Shown here one piece after another: positions 32,349-47,946 of a DNA stretch of 64,000 nt. The DNA is taken from positions 16,065,501 to 16,129,500 of the forward strand of contig OY821745.1 of NCBI GenBank assembly GCA_963682055.1, in the 5' to 3' direction. The notes under the pieces are model-generated. The model saw only the letters and a program-made list of their open reading frames with translations. It was not told the DNA's origin and did no database searches. This DNA is from Primula veris (lineage: Eukaryota; Streptophyta; Magnoliopsida; Ericales; Primulaceae). A program made the position numbers and the translations under genes. The first letter of the stretch is position 1; each line of letters starts with the position of its first letter.

Positions 32349-33181
32349 TGATGCGTGATCGACCAAGGTGACACAAGATCGACCAAGGGGTGGACCTATC
32401 TATCAGGTTTCTTGAACAAATGCGGAATAAAATCAATGATAAAAATAACAATAAATAAAAGCCAAACTAAAGACCGCGACCCGTCACCTATAAAGAGGTG
32501 GGAACCTTGGTATGATTAGATGGCATGGAACCGCGACCCGTCACCTATAAAGAGGTGAGAACCTTGGTATGTGAAGACGCCACAAACGGTTGCGGGATAC
32601 CGATTGATAAGTCGGTTTTGAACGCTACAAGGTAACCCCTTGATAAGTTCGGAAAGTTCAATGAAGAACCAAAGAGAAAACTCTCAAATATATTAATCAA
32701 AAACTTGATCTTTACAATCTGATTTGACCCCTATTTATGCTTGGAACAAGCCTCCAAGAATTGGGAAAGTCTAAAGAAGATAAGTTCAAAATTACAATAA
32801 ATTCATATTGGTATCATAAAAATGAGTGCTTAGAATTCTCCAATACATTGAATAATCAGTCTCCATGTATTTAAATCTTCTAGAATCAGCCCCCTTTTGG
32901 TTCATGCATGTAAACCCACGAAATTATCCTTTAATGTGGTGTCTTGAATAGCTCCAATCAGGTTCACAAAGTAATGAGCTTCGTTTGGACTTGTCACGGC
33001 TGTGTTTAAGCTTCTATTAGCCTCGTTTATTCTAAGTGTGAGTGCGTTCTTTCCCTCGTCATCGCGCATACCTTGCAACAGCCCGTTAAGCGCTTCCTTG
33101 AACCTTTTAGCTCTAGCTCTCGTAACTGGTCCGATTGGAACTTGCAATGCGTCTCTCGGTGTAGCGGTCATGATCACATCA
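32349..33181 (-). mobile_element. Solo LTR related to gypsy element C
   Basis: 833 bp; on the - strand it runs from TGATGTGATCATGACC to TCGATCACGCATCA and is flanked by a perfect GTAAG duplication (32344-32348, 33182-33186). Its downstream part, including a duplicated GACGGGTCGCGG-type block with AAAGAGGTG, matches the LTRs of element C at 55981-56914 and 60431-61272. Confidence 0.88.
32902..33177 (-). pseudogene. Polyprotein tail encoded inside the solo LTR
   Basis: An open frame with no ATG of its own at the start (GTG at 33177) reads VIMTATPRDALQVPIGPVTR, then ARAKRFKEALNGLLQGMRD and ends LHA. R-A-R-A-K-R-x-K-E is the usual C-terminal tail of plant gypsy chromovirus polyproteins. In a full element this frame would continue from integrase through the polypurine tract into the 3' LTR. 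In a solo LTR it is a fragment without a gene. Element C has the corresponding frame at 60431-60917, more degenerate. Confidence 0.7.
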
Positions 33182-34122
33182 GTAAGTTACAAAGTGAAAC
33201 AACAATTTTATTCGAAATAAACTAAAATAACTCAAACAGTAAGTTTACCAAACTTAATTTATACGTGTAAATAACAAGCTAGACATTCTGTAAACAACCT
33301 ACTAAACAACTAATTAATTTAAACAACACAATTGATTTATACATGTTCCATTAAGAATTTATCTTAATAAAGAACTAACTAAAATTTCCCCAAATTTATA
33401 TAGTATCTAGCTTTTTCTATTAAAAGCTATTAAAAAGTACTATAACTTTTTTAAGTAATTAACAATTGTTAATTAAACAAGGATATAGTCAATAAAGTAC
33501 GGTAGATTATTAATTTTGCAAACTAGTTAAGTAGTTAGGATAAAAAATAAAGACTAAAAAAAGAGGAAAAAAAATAGTTGTGGCTCCAACTTAACCTGTG
33601 TTGGAAATAACAGGTATGGCTGATCATCGTATAATTGATTGAGTTTGAGATTTCTTAGTATTAAGGTCCTCACTTATATATATATATATAGAATTTTGAG
33701 TATATATAATACAAACTCTCTATTTAAATAAAATGCTAATTTTGTAATTAATTTAACAGCTCATGGGACTTTTGGTAAATTTTATATAAAAGTCAGGGGG
33801 GTCAGTTGACCCCCCTGCTCCATTACAGTTCCGCCGGTGAGTAAAACATGCCATCTGAATCAATTTTGATTTAAGAACAATTTATTCATACAATCAGACG
33901 GAGAACTAATATAGAAAGAACGTATTTAGTAATGTATCGTATTAGCGAGTGCTCCAATGATTGATCAAGAATAAGAACAAGCAAACCCTGGTTGTTTATT
34001 TATTTATTTATAAATCAATCCCTGAACATATATAGTTATTTTCAAGTTAAACCATGTTATTCGAACAAATACCTCAATCTCATACGTTTTACTCCAATCT
34101 CCGCGAGCAAAGTGGTGATAAC

Positions 34123-34328
34123 ATGTTGTGTGACATATTATCTCACATATATATGTATATAGATATAGAGAGACAACAAACGAATTGTTTATTTATTAAT
34201 ATGAGTGTATGAATATCAAATCAAGAGACTTCATAAGTCTCCTTATATAATAATAGAAGTTATAGTTACATATGTTAGGAAAGCGCCCGTAGAATAAGGT
34301 TCAAGATAATCAATAATATCCCATAGTT
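34123..34328 (-). repeat. 5' LTR of copia D
   Basis: About 206 bp, reverse complement of the element E LTR with many changes. The + strand starts TGTTGTGTGACATATTATC, then has an ATATATATGTATATAGATA segment, and ends near AATAATATCCCATAG. GTGGTGATAACA just before it (34108-34121 region) resembles a mutated initiator-Met primer site. This positions it as the 5' end of D. Confidence 0.55.
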
Positions 34329-34391
34329 TTTAAATTTATGAACAGACCAATTTTATCTACTTATAAAAATACATGATGGTGATATTTAAAA

Positions 34392-34770
34392 GGGTTAATT
34401 CATGTTTTATGTACCAAACTATCGCCTTTTAACAATTTACATACTCAACTACTATTTTTAACAATCTACATACTAAATTAACAGCAATTGATCAATAACC
34501 ATACTCTGGGTGACATGTCAGCAATTAAAAAAAACAGTTGGCAAAAAACTGCTTAAGTGGACTTATCAATATTACACGGCAGCAATTAAAGAAAGGGTTA
34601 ATTCATGTTTTCTGTACCAAACTATCGCATTTTAACAATTTGCATACTCAACTACTATTTTTAACAATTTACATACTAAATTAACAGCAATTGATCAATA
34701 ACCATACTCTGGGTGACATGTCAGCAATTAAAAAAACAGTTGGCAAAAAACAACATTGAGATGACAATAT
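34392..34770 (+). repeat. Left long inverted repeat (two units)
   Basis: Unit 1 starts at 34392 and unit 2 at about 34595; both start GGGTTAATTCATGTTTT and end in a run of A after CATGTCAGCAATT. They are joined by a spacer with AACTGCTTAAGTGGACTTAT and ACACGGCAGCAATTAAA. Confidence 0.7.
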
Positions 34771-34989
34771 TTACTATACAAACTACTCAATAAAAACAGT
34801 AAATCAAATTACTATACAAACAAAATAACACCATTAAATTGCCAAAATAGATACTTCATTCATAGGCCATTAACAGACACCAAAATAAAAACAAAAGCAA
34901 TAATTACATTACAGGTCTTTCAAGCCATTAGCAGGTCTTCTCAAACCAACAAAAGAAAATTAAAAGTATTTTTAAGTCTAATTAATAAA

Positions 34990-35274
34990 CTATACTTCCA
35001 CAACTCTAGTAGCGCTATCAACGTAGTTAACAATATGATAAGCATCCCTATCAAATCTAATCTCAAATTCAGTTTACTTAAATGAAGTTCCCACTTTTTT
35101 ACAGTACAACTTGTTAACATTTAACCAGCCTAATTTGTAAGCCATTCCTACAAGTGCTAGATAATTGATATCTTTTTCATCACAAAAATCAAATTAATCA
35201 ACTCTGCCATTCAAATATTCTGTTTTGTTACCTCGAGAGATTATACCATCATGATGATAGGCTATGGTGAACAT
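34990..35274 (-). pseudogene. PB1-like domain relic of a MULE-associated protein
   Basis: From ATG 35274-35272 to the TAG at 34992-34990 there are 95 codons with two internal stops (TAA after GRVD, TAA after GTSFK). The readable sequence is MFTIAYHHDGIISRGNKTEY, then KLGWLNVNKLYCKKVG and EFEIRFDRDAYHIVNYVDSA. The pattern (F-T-x-x-x-H-H-x-G, then Y-L-N-G-x-V-D, then K-L-G-x) resembles the PB1-like domain that heads many plant MULE-derived proteins. The rest of that protein is absent. The assignment is from family memory and moderately sure. Confidence 0.55.
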
Positions 35275-35559
35275 GAAATTGTTATTTGCAATTTAAAAAA
35301 TATACATAATTAAACTCCTACTACTCAAATTAACCACCACTAATTAACAATATTTAACCATAATCCCTAAGTATGTAAATTGAATAACTCATCTAAATAA
35401 ATTGATAAAAAAAACCCTAATTATAAAATTAAGTAATATACAATTAAAAATCTCTAATAATTAAAAACTCGAATAATGTAAACTGAATAATCAAAAAAAA
35501 AAATGATAACAAAAACCCTAATTATAAAATGAAGAAATATATAATTAAAAAACCACTAA

Positions 35560-35920
35560 TTAAATAACTCATATTTTTTTTTTAATTGCTGACATGTCAC
35601 CCAGAGTATGGTTATTGATCAATTGCTGTTAATTTAGTATGTAAATTGTTAAAAATAGTAGTTGAGTATGCAAATTGTTAAAAGGCGATAGTTTGGTACA
35701 GAAAAGATGAATTAACCATTTGTTTAATTGCTGCCGTGTAATATTGATAAGTGCACGTAAGCAGTTTTTTGCCAACTGTTTTTTTAATTGCTGACATGTC
35801 ACCCAGAGTATGGTTATTGATCAATTGCTGTTAATTTAGTATGTAAATTGTTAAAAATAGTAGTTGAGTATGCAAATTGTTAAAAGGCAATAATTTGGTA
35901 CAGAAAACATGAATTAACCC
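35560..35920 (-). repeat. Right long inverted repeat (two units)
   Basis: Mirror image of the left repeat, including the same spacer in reverse (AATTGCTGCCGTGTAATATT, about 35727-35746). Since the spacer is also mirrored, the unit duplication predates or accompanied formation of the paired arms. Confidence 0.7.
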
Positions 35921-35929
35921 TATTTTAAA

Positions 35930-36997
35930 AATGAAGAGTTAATTATAAGATCCATGTGTATAATGTTTGGGTCTTAAAACTCATCAAATTTGAAAGAAAC
36001 TAGATCTTAGAAACTGAAGACCTGAATGCTCTTATAATCTGGCATATCACAAACGATAAATAATACTCATATAGATTAAAATAAAATGAAAGAAAATTAA
36101 GTTTAAAAGATACAAACATAACAAATCCACTTTACAAATAGAATACTAAGAAAAAGCGAGGATGCATGAGAGAGGAGGTATACAAGCTGACGGTGATATA
36201 TATAATTAAATTAAAGACAGAGAAAGATGGGAGGAAATAGAGCTGTAATAATTACATATATTCCTTTTTACTATTTTAATTAATTAATTATAATGAAATA
36301 ATCATTTCTTCCACCACAAATCCAACTCCGAACAATCTGCTCTCTCTATCTCTCTCTCTGTATCATCTCTATCAGGTATTATCTCTCTCTCTCTCTCTCT
36401 CTCTAAATATCTATTGTGTATTGTTTCTCTAACATTTATATCTATCTCTAATGGTGATTATTCTTTCTTTTCTGCTTATCTGGCTTGCTTTGTTTATATT
36501 AGCTAGTTCTTGAATTTCAATTTCTTGACACTCTTTTAATGATATTCAGGTCCAAATTTACCATCTTTTTAACTTTAAATAAGTCCCTTGTTGGTCAAAT
36601 TCTTGATTTTAGATTAAATTTGAATATTCCGGGTTCCTATGACCTGTGATTCACACCCAGCTGTGTTTCTTGAAAAAATATTAAATATTATAAATTTATC
36701 TCGAATAACGTATTGTTATGTTTGAGAAATTGGTAAAATGAAAAATAATGCACAAGATCCATGCTTTTGGTATAATTATTATTTTCTTCAAAATATATGA
36801 TGTGGGATGCAATTTATTAATAGATTTTGAGATATTGGTGATATAATGACGACTATGATCCGAGAAAACGGCTAATTATTTTTTTCCCTTTTTTTAATCT
36901 GATATTGGTAGCTATTTATTTGGTGCTGAGGAAAATTTAGATGTGGAAATCTCTGAACTATAAGTGGGAACCGTAAACGGACATTTTTCATTGTTTC
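35930..36997 (+). promoter_or_regulatory. Upstream region and leader of the CDPK gene
   Basis: AT-rich DNA followed by CT-rich microsatellites at 36336-36360 and 36380-36404, typical of plant core promoters and 5' UTRs. CAG followed by GTATTA at 36373-36380 could be a 5' UTR intron donor, but I cannot fix the acceptor. No clear TATA box was assigned. Confidence 0.4.
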
Positions 36998-41832
<4,835 letters not shown>

Positions 41833-43570
41833 TGTCCACGGTAATACCCAATTTATGAATTTCAACACTCCTATTTACGTCTATCTCCATAATGTTCTTT
41901 ATAGATTGTTTATCTTATCGGCATGTTCTATACTTATATGATGAGTAGTGCACTTGACCTGTATGGTTGTAATCTGACTACCTGTATGTCTCAATGGGCC
42001 TGAAGTTGGCCGGCCTTAAGATTCCCAATTCATTGTATACATAATATGTTTGCCTAAGAAGTTTTGAACATGTGGTACTAACTTGCACAAAGTTATCTTT
42101 TATATGCCAAGGTCTTACATAATGTTTTTCAATGTTTTAAGATGCCAATGCTTCGCTATGGCTCTTTCCAAGAGCGCCACTAAAGAATAGGCTTTTTTTT
42201 TTGCTCTGGAGAGCATCAAAAGCGTTCAGAGTTTTTAGCTAAGCATTTTTTTTTGGCCTATACGACTTCGAGGCGAGTTTAGAAAACAGAGTAATTAATT
42301 ATTCCCAAGCCTCATGGTAATGGAAGCTTCAATATGTCGCCTTGCAACTTCTTATAATTTTTGTATTACCTCTATATTGAACCAGTTCAGCTACCAGAAT
42401 TTGGTTATTAGACATAAATGTCGTTATATACCAAACCGAATGTAGTCTATGTGGTTTCTTTAACAAAAAACTAAAACTACGGAAAAATAAGTTTCTTATA
42501 AGGATATATGATCTCCTAGCTTCAGAGATTTCTTTTACATCTGCATCATCTCGTACTGAAGTCTATCACTCTACCAAAACACTTCTCAGAGCATTTGACT
42601 TGTTCTGTAGTTCCCACGATTGTTACCAAAGCTGATAGGTCTATGTTTCATAGCTACCCTAGACTTACTATGCAATTAAATGACACGAAACTGTGTAATT
42701 ATCATTCCTAACTATTGGAAGGGGCATGAATACAGAGTTTGGAAGTTCCCTGCAAAATGCGTGTTGTAATTCAGTTGGATGCTTGACACGTACACATTAC
42801 TTGTTGATAATTTGTTGTACCCTTGCAGATATGCAAAATGATACTGTTAGGATTTTATTTCATTATTTTTCCGCCCATTAGAATTATAATCTAATCAAAT
42901 GGGTTTGTCTCTCTCTAACAATTTTTATTATTGGTGTTGGTAAAGATTATAGTTGCAGCCACCATAGAGACATGCATGATTTGTTGATTCTTCTTTTTAT
43001 TTTACTTGTGGCGGACCAACTCCTTTTAAAGAGCTGTTGGTGGGTAAAAATCTAACCCTTTTTTTTGGGTGTGTTTTAATACATAAAGTTATGTTATGAA
43101 ATTGACCTAGGAAGAAGAAACATCCTCTTGGTAGTCATGCTCTCCTGAGAAAATTGAATTTAGAAGTTATACACTAGTTTAAACATCCTCTGAAGTAACG
43201 TCTTCTTTAACTTATAGGACTTTACTTGTGTTGGCACATACGCGAATTAGTAAAAGAATAACATGGTTGCAGGATTGTAAAGATGATGATGGAGTTGATC
43301 TTGGTGTTTAAGGATCCAAGAATGATCTTCAAATTATAGCTCCAATGGCACTTCTACACAAAGTTGCCGGAGATTGTACCATGAAAATGTCGAGTATTCC
43401 CTCTTTGTCAATTTTTTCTTGCACCTTTCCCCCTTAATTTGATTTTCTGTGTAACCGCAGAGTTGATACATATGTAAACTTCAGCTTGTAGTGATGTGGG
43501 CACTTCAGCTACCTTGTTTTGTGCTAATGTAAATGTTCAATGCTTTGTGCTATTATTTGAAATGGAAGAT
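41833..43570 (+). other. CDPK 3' UTR with a probable 1.4 kb intron
   Basis: Eight bases after the stop codon comes GTAATACC (donor 41841), and CATGGTTGCAG ends at 43272 (acceptor), followed by a stretch with 3' UTR character to about 43560. Since the donor lies less than 50 nt after the stop, splicing there would not be expected to trigger nonsense-mediated decay. The intron is inferred from the splice-like sites; the intron body (41841-43272) has no open frame of interest. Confidence 0.5.
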
Positions 43571-43858
43571 TTGTATCTGTTATTTTGATATCTGATATTT
43601 CATACTTTCATTCAATTGGCAATGATAACATTTGACAAAAAAACTGAAGTGAAGGCCTGTTGAGAATTTCTTGGACTTGGGGACTTTGTTCAGACTGAAC
43701 ACTTTATTATAGGGTCAACTTAAGCACTTCTCGTCCACATTAATTTATAGTCGAATTCTAGTTAAATGAAGTGACTAGTGAGCATGTTTCGGGTGCGCAT
43801 AATGGGAGGATGCCAATAATAGGTGGAGTTAGATAGTTGTGTAACTTATATTTTAGTA

Positions 43859-44127
43859 CTCCCTCCATCGCTGTTTAATTCCATTTGGAAACGTTCCATA
43901 TCTAGTGTTCTTTTTTTGGTAAATTTATCTTTTTTTTTTTATACCCTTTTGGTAGTAAATGATATCAAATTTACACTTACAACTTCACATTGTAACTATG
44001 AAATGATATTTGTTTAAATGAAGTAAGATTGTTTCAAATCCTTAAATATGCCACTTTTCAAAGGATGACACTTATTAGGGACGGAAAAATCCAAAAAAAG
44101 AAGAAGAAAAATTAAGGACGGAGATAG
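43859..44127. mobile_element. Stowaway-type MITE
   Basis: The left end is CTCCCTCCATCGCTG; the right end, reverse-complemented, is CTATCTCCGTCC. They are flanked by TA on both sides (43857-43858, 44128-44129). The CTCCCTCCGT-type terminus and TA duplication are typical of Stowaway elements of the Tc1/mariner superfamily. 269 bp, AT-rich, noncoding. Confidence 0.75.
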
Positions 44128-44129
44128 TA

Positions 44130-44710
44130 ATAGTTTTTTTCACCTTGATCATGCCTAAGATGTGTCAAGAAATTTCCGTAGCTAAATAGCTGTGCTTTCT
44201 ACAAAATTAGTTTCATAACATTTGAGAATAGAACTAGCTGGTAGCCTGGTATGAGTAACATAAAATAAGTTTTTTTGGGAAATTATTAATGAGCAATACA
44301 TGATTCGATATAGTAGTTTTAGAAAGGCATGTACAACGTCTAAGATACTAAGTAGCACGGGTACTTCAAATCCATCAAAAACAAAAACCATACAGATACA
44401 TAGACAAGGTATTTTATGCCATTGACGAATTCACATAGTGAAGTTTTATCTATCACTTCGACATATATTTTAACCTGAATTGCTCCAATCAAAACCATTA
44501 TGGAGTTCTTATCAATTAGACCTCGAGATTTAAAAGGGGGGAAGTCAATGTCTCATCTCGAGAACCACTCCCTAATGGTGATCACTGCGATGAATAGTGA
44601 TGAAGAGAGAGAATGCGGCATGGTGAGTGAGAAAAAATAGTCTTGACACATGCGGTTTTGGGAATAGAGTTTGAATTGTGATAGTATCAGGTTTGAGAAT
44701 ATAACGTGTC
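44130..44710. other. AT-rich DNA without recognisable genes
   Basis: Separates the MITE from gypsy element B. The small open frame at 44182-44391 on the - strand has no family resemblance. Confidence 0.4.
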
Positions 44711-45276
44711 TGATAAAGCAATAACTTTTATCGGTGTCGTTATACTTTTCAACGATAATATAATAAGTAAAAGATGATAAATATTGGACACGTTGTTGTT
44801 CTTTATTATTGATCGGTAATTGTGCTTGCTCGGATTACAATTTCTTATTATATTCTTGCTCGGTCTGATAGTTTAATCTTAATCTTGGTCTTTATCTTTA
44901 TCTTCGGTGCTCGGTCTTCAATTGATCTCAGTTTGCTTTCTAGTGAGATAAGCTCTGACAGATCTTTCTTATATATCTCTCTCTGTGTGATTTTTCAGGC
45001 CCTTTTTCTAGTGAAAGTGCTTGGCTATTTATAGGCATTTATGTCTCATAGGATGTTGACAAGTGTCTCTATCTCATGCGTTATCTCATGGGCTTTTCCC
45101 CTGTGGGCCTTTATTAATTGGACTTGAATGCCTTATTGAAGAATTGTCCTTATCCTTAACTGGAAAAGTATTGTTATACCCCGAGCCTTACTTTTTGCAT
45201 TGGATACCCATTTATAACGCATTGCTTGGTTAGTACCCGAATAGGTATATTCGGGTCTGATTTTTGTGTTCTATTA
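44711..45276 (-). repeat. 3' LTR of gypsy B
   Basis: 566 bp, aligning with the LTR of A along its length but clearly diverged. The - strand starts TAATAGAACACAAAAATC, so the canonical 5' TG has become TA, and ends TGCTTTATCA. TATAAATAG lies at 45034-45026. The purine-rich stretch beside it (45277-45310, minus strand GAAGAAGTCAGGGAGCAC) matches the A polypurine tract. Confidence 0.85.
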
Positions 45277-45550
45277 AGTGCTCCCTGACTTCTTCGGTGT
45301 GGTTTCCACGGCGAGGGAGTCATGTCCGGTTTTACAAGGATGTTACTTCGGTCTTGCTATTCCCAATGTTTCATCGAGAAGCGTATTAGGTTTACAACTG
45401 TTTCCTTGTGGTCATTTAATGCCATTGGGAAGTTCAAGCATGCTATCTTGCTTCGAGGAGACTCTTGATCTTCTCAACATTTGTCTATTATAAAAGGGAT
45501 TGCACCCTCTTCATAAACATCCAATTACTTGCCATTTTGCTAGTAACGTC

Positions 45551-45892
45551 ATGGCCTCTCCCAATGGTTCTACTGGAGACAACTCTCCCGAATACCTCGC
45601 TTACTTAGAAAACGAGGTTAAGAAGGCTCGTGTTGTGAAGAGGAAGTTTGCTGTTGTGGCAAGAGAATTTCTAAGGGCACCAGACTTGAGAAAAAGGTTG
45701 TCTGATATGGATGCTGCTTATCACGTGACGATGGCTGATCGGGATTGGGCCTATGAACGGATTAAGAAGCTCGAGGCTTCTCGGGATAAACATAAGGCAG
45801 CAAAAAGGGCTTATAAGCTTGCCTTCAAGGAATTGCATGCTCGTTCTAAACCTAGATCGGATGACTTTGAAGCAAGCTCCTCCTCCGACTAA
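45551..45892 (+). CDS. Small antisense coiled-coil protein, 113 aa (gypsy B)
   Basis: ATG at 45551, stop at 45890-45892, no lesion. The product starts MASPNGSTGDNSPEYLAYLE and continues with basic and charged helices (KRLSDMDAAYHVTMADRDWA, KRAYKLAFKELHARS) and an acidic-serine tail. It matches the small gene at 26201-25881 in A over nearly its whole length. TATAAAA at 45489-45495 lies about 60 bp upstream. Probably an oligomerising helical protein; function unknown. Confidence 0.7.
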   Translation: MASPNGSTGDNSPEYLAYLENEVKKARVVKRKFAVVAREFLRAPDLRKRLSDMDAAYHVTMADRDWAYERIKKLEASRDKHKAAKRAYKLAFKELHARSKPRSDDFEASSSSD

Positions 45893-46352
45893 TTTCCTTT
45901 TGTCATTTCTTTTCTATTTGGTGGCATCACCTCAGGGATTCTGAATTAATAAAATATTTCCTTATTTTCATTCTTATTTGTTTTATTTTCCCAATGCAAT
46001 TTATTTTTACTGCATTTCTCCTTACCACGTGCATGTGGCGTTATGATAGGTTTTCTTGAGCCCTGTGCACAATCTTATCCAATATCTTCTAAAAAACTGT
46101 TGCACTTCCCTAGTATGACACGTGTGTAGCCTCTTTTATATTTAAAAACTCTTCAATTTTTGGCACGAATCCAAGAGTTGCATTCGAATAGACGTCTCTC
46201 TTTAATGAACACGTTTTTGGGAACCTTTTGACAAATGGTTGCGATTCTTCGTCTTATTGCCTCTCTTAATTTATCTATAAATACCCCCTTGGAGCATGTT
46301 TTTCTTCTTGCTAATATTATTATTCTGCAAGTTGCAACTTAATAAGTTCAAT

Positions 46353-46654
46353 ATGTCTGTTCCTTTCACCCATCTGCATTGGCTTTGCAAGTGGAAGCTT
46401 TTGAGGCCTCTTATGGCAACGTATTGAAGATGTTACGTGATGTTGAAGCAGAGTTGAAGGTGATGCGTTATCACCATACCGAGATGGTGAGGGAGTTGAC
46501 TTGGCTGAGGGCCGAGTTGAACTATTGCAGGTGTGCTCGTCAAACTTTGGTCGACGAGAACAATATTCTAAGGGGGAACCCTTCGCTACAAGATACTGCA
46601 ATACCTGTCGGGCCCTCTCATCGATACCGAGCAACTTCTCCCGAGCCGCCCTAA
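46353..46654 (+). pseudogene. Second small antisense gene of gypsy B, frameshifted
   Basis: ATG at 46353 begins MSVPFTHLH; a one-base frame change near 46377 leads into a good helical frame (LQVEAFEASYGNVLKMLRDV, AELKVMRYHHTEMVREL) ending in a proline-rich SPEPP at 46654. TATAAATA at 46276-46283 is about 70 bp upstream of the ATG. No domain was recognised. Confidence 0.55.
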
Positions 46655-47133
46655 TTTTATGCTTTTTTCTCAGACCTTCTATTTTATACTTTATTCTCTC
46701 AGTTGTATTTTTCTTTTCTGTTTTATACTTTCTTCTCTTGGTTGTAATCTTTGTCTGTTTTGCTTTCTGATGTAACAATTTCTCGTGTAATCCATCTTTA
46801 TTAATGAAATAACTATTTGCTCCCTTTGTTTTTCTTCTTGCATTTGTGGCTTGTCGTTTTCTGGAATTTGTCAGAATCATCAAATATCTTGTCTTTCCTT
46901 CTAGTATGGTGTTGTATCCACATGGGATCTGAGACATGTGTCAGATGGTCAAAGATGTGTTTTTCAAGATATTGTCAGTCAAAGATGCATGTTCCCAAGT
47001 GTTGTCAGTTAATTATGCACCCTTTTCGCCCTATAAATACCCTTCAAATCTCTCTTTAGTTTGCATCTTTCCTTCTTGCATTTGTTTCTTACTCATCCTC
47101 ATTTCCTTCTTGTTTACAAAACAACCTTTGAGA

Positions 47134-47605
47134 ATGTCTGAGCCGGTGATGAGATGTCATGCCCAGATAAAGGACTTGGACGCTAAGGTATCTCGGGTCT
47201 GTCACCGTATGACTGAACTTGAGATGGAGTACAGGAACCTGGCTTTGAGTCTGTTCGACTCATATCCTGAGGAGACTATCAAATGTACTGAAATTTCGGC
47301 CTTGAGTTTGCAGCTTGACCAGTTGTTGTTGAGGCGGGGTCAATTGGCCAACTCTTGGTATTTAGTCCGAGGAGATTTGGGAACAAGCGCGGGAGGAATT
47401 TGACAACGGTCCTCAGGGCTTTGCCAGCATGGCGGTTAAAAATGCTCGGCTTAGGGCCCAAAACGCTGCCCTAGCTAGGGAGAATGAGTGTTTGGTTGTC
47501 ATGAACTCCTCATACCAAGCTCGGTTAGATCGCTCTGGTCGGGTGGCTCCTCAGGGACCTTTCTCTCGGTCCGGCAGTTCGGTTTTCCCGCCCATTGATC
47601 CTTAA
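47134..47605 (+). pseudogene. Third small antisense gene of gypsy B, frameshifted
   Basis: ATG at 47134 starts MSEPVMRCHAQIKDLDAKVS and encodes helical, leucine-rich sequence (LSLQLDQLLLRRGQLAN). A frameshift near 47370 is needed to reach the continuation (ARLRAQNAALARENE, then a serine/proline-rich end) finishing at TAA 47603-47605. TATAAATA at 47032-47039 lies about 95 bp upstream. Domain unknown; coiled coil likely. Confidence 0.55.
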
Positions 47606-47946
47606 TTTAATTGGGCCTGTTTTCTGATGTATTTTTCCCATTTTGTAATTTGTATTTTCTTTTCTGCATTTGCACTGTTGCATCTCTTCGTATTTCGTGC
47701 CTTTTCGTATGCTGAACTTTTTATAACGCCTCGTACTTTGTGCCCTTTGTATTATTACTATTTCTTTTTAGACTGAACTGTTGCAACGCCTCGTACCTTG
47801 TGCCTTTTGTATTGTGAATTGTTGCAACGCCTCGTACTTTGTGCCTTCTTTATAATGCTCCCTAATGTTTGTATTTCATTATTAACTCTTCCCTTCTCTC
47901 TCCTGTTTTATAATTCTGGTTTCCTCTAATCTTGCTGTTTTCTGAG

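Larger units (their letters stand above)
32099..33839. mobile_element. hAT-like non-autonomous element holding a solo LTR
   Basis: The left end is CCGTGGAGGAGC and the right end, reverse-complemented, CACCGGCGGAAC, both variants of the CAGTGGCGGA-type hAT terminus; each is followed inward by a G-run near GGGGGGTCA. The 8 bp flanks AGTACAAC (32091-32098) and AGTAAAAC (33840-33847) differ at one position, fitting a hAT target duplication. Without the nested LTR the element is about 0.9 kb and has no transposase. Confidence 0.6.
13758..34328 (-). mobile_element. Ty1/copia element D (decayed), carrying nested insertions
   Basis: Pieces of one copia element lie in order on the - strand: 5' LTR 34123-34328, gag-like and pol remnants about 31500-27039, the RNase H end 13997-13850 and part of the 3' LTR 13850-13758. 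The gypsy element A (14003-27033) and a hAT-like element (32099-33839) are later insertions; the CATAT duplicated at 13998-14002 and 27034-27038 restores continuity. At about 13843-13850 an internal deletion joins the 3' LTR directly to RNase H, removing the 3' UTR. A degenerate primer-binding site next to the 5' LTR (about 34108-34121) resembles the initiator-Met type. It is an inverted relative of element E at the window start. Confidence 0.65.
34392..35920. mobile_element. MULE-like element with internally duplicated terminal inverted repeats
   Basis: The ends read GGGTTAATTCATGTTTT (left) and its reverse complement AAAACATGAATTAACCC (right). Each inverted repeat is about 370 bp and contains two copies of a unit with ACCAAACTATCGC, CAACTACTATTTTTAACAAT and AACCATACTCTGGGTGACAT. 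Flanks TATTTAAAA (34383-34391) and TATTTTAAA (35921-35929) look like a 9 bp target duplication with one change. The roughly 0.8 kb core holds only the PB1-like relic, so the element is non-autonomous. Confidence 0.7.
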
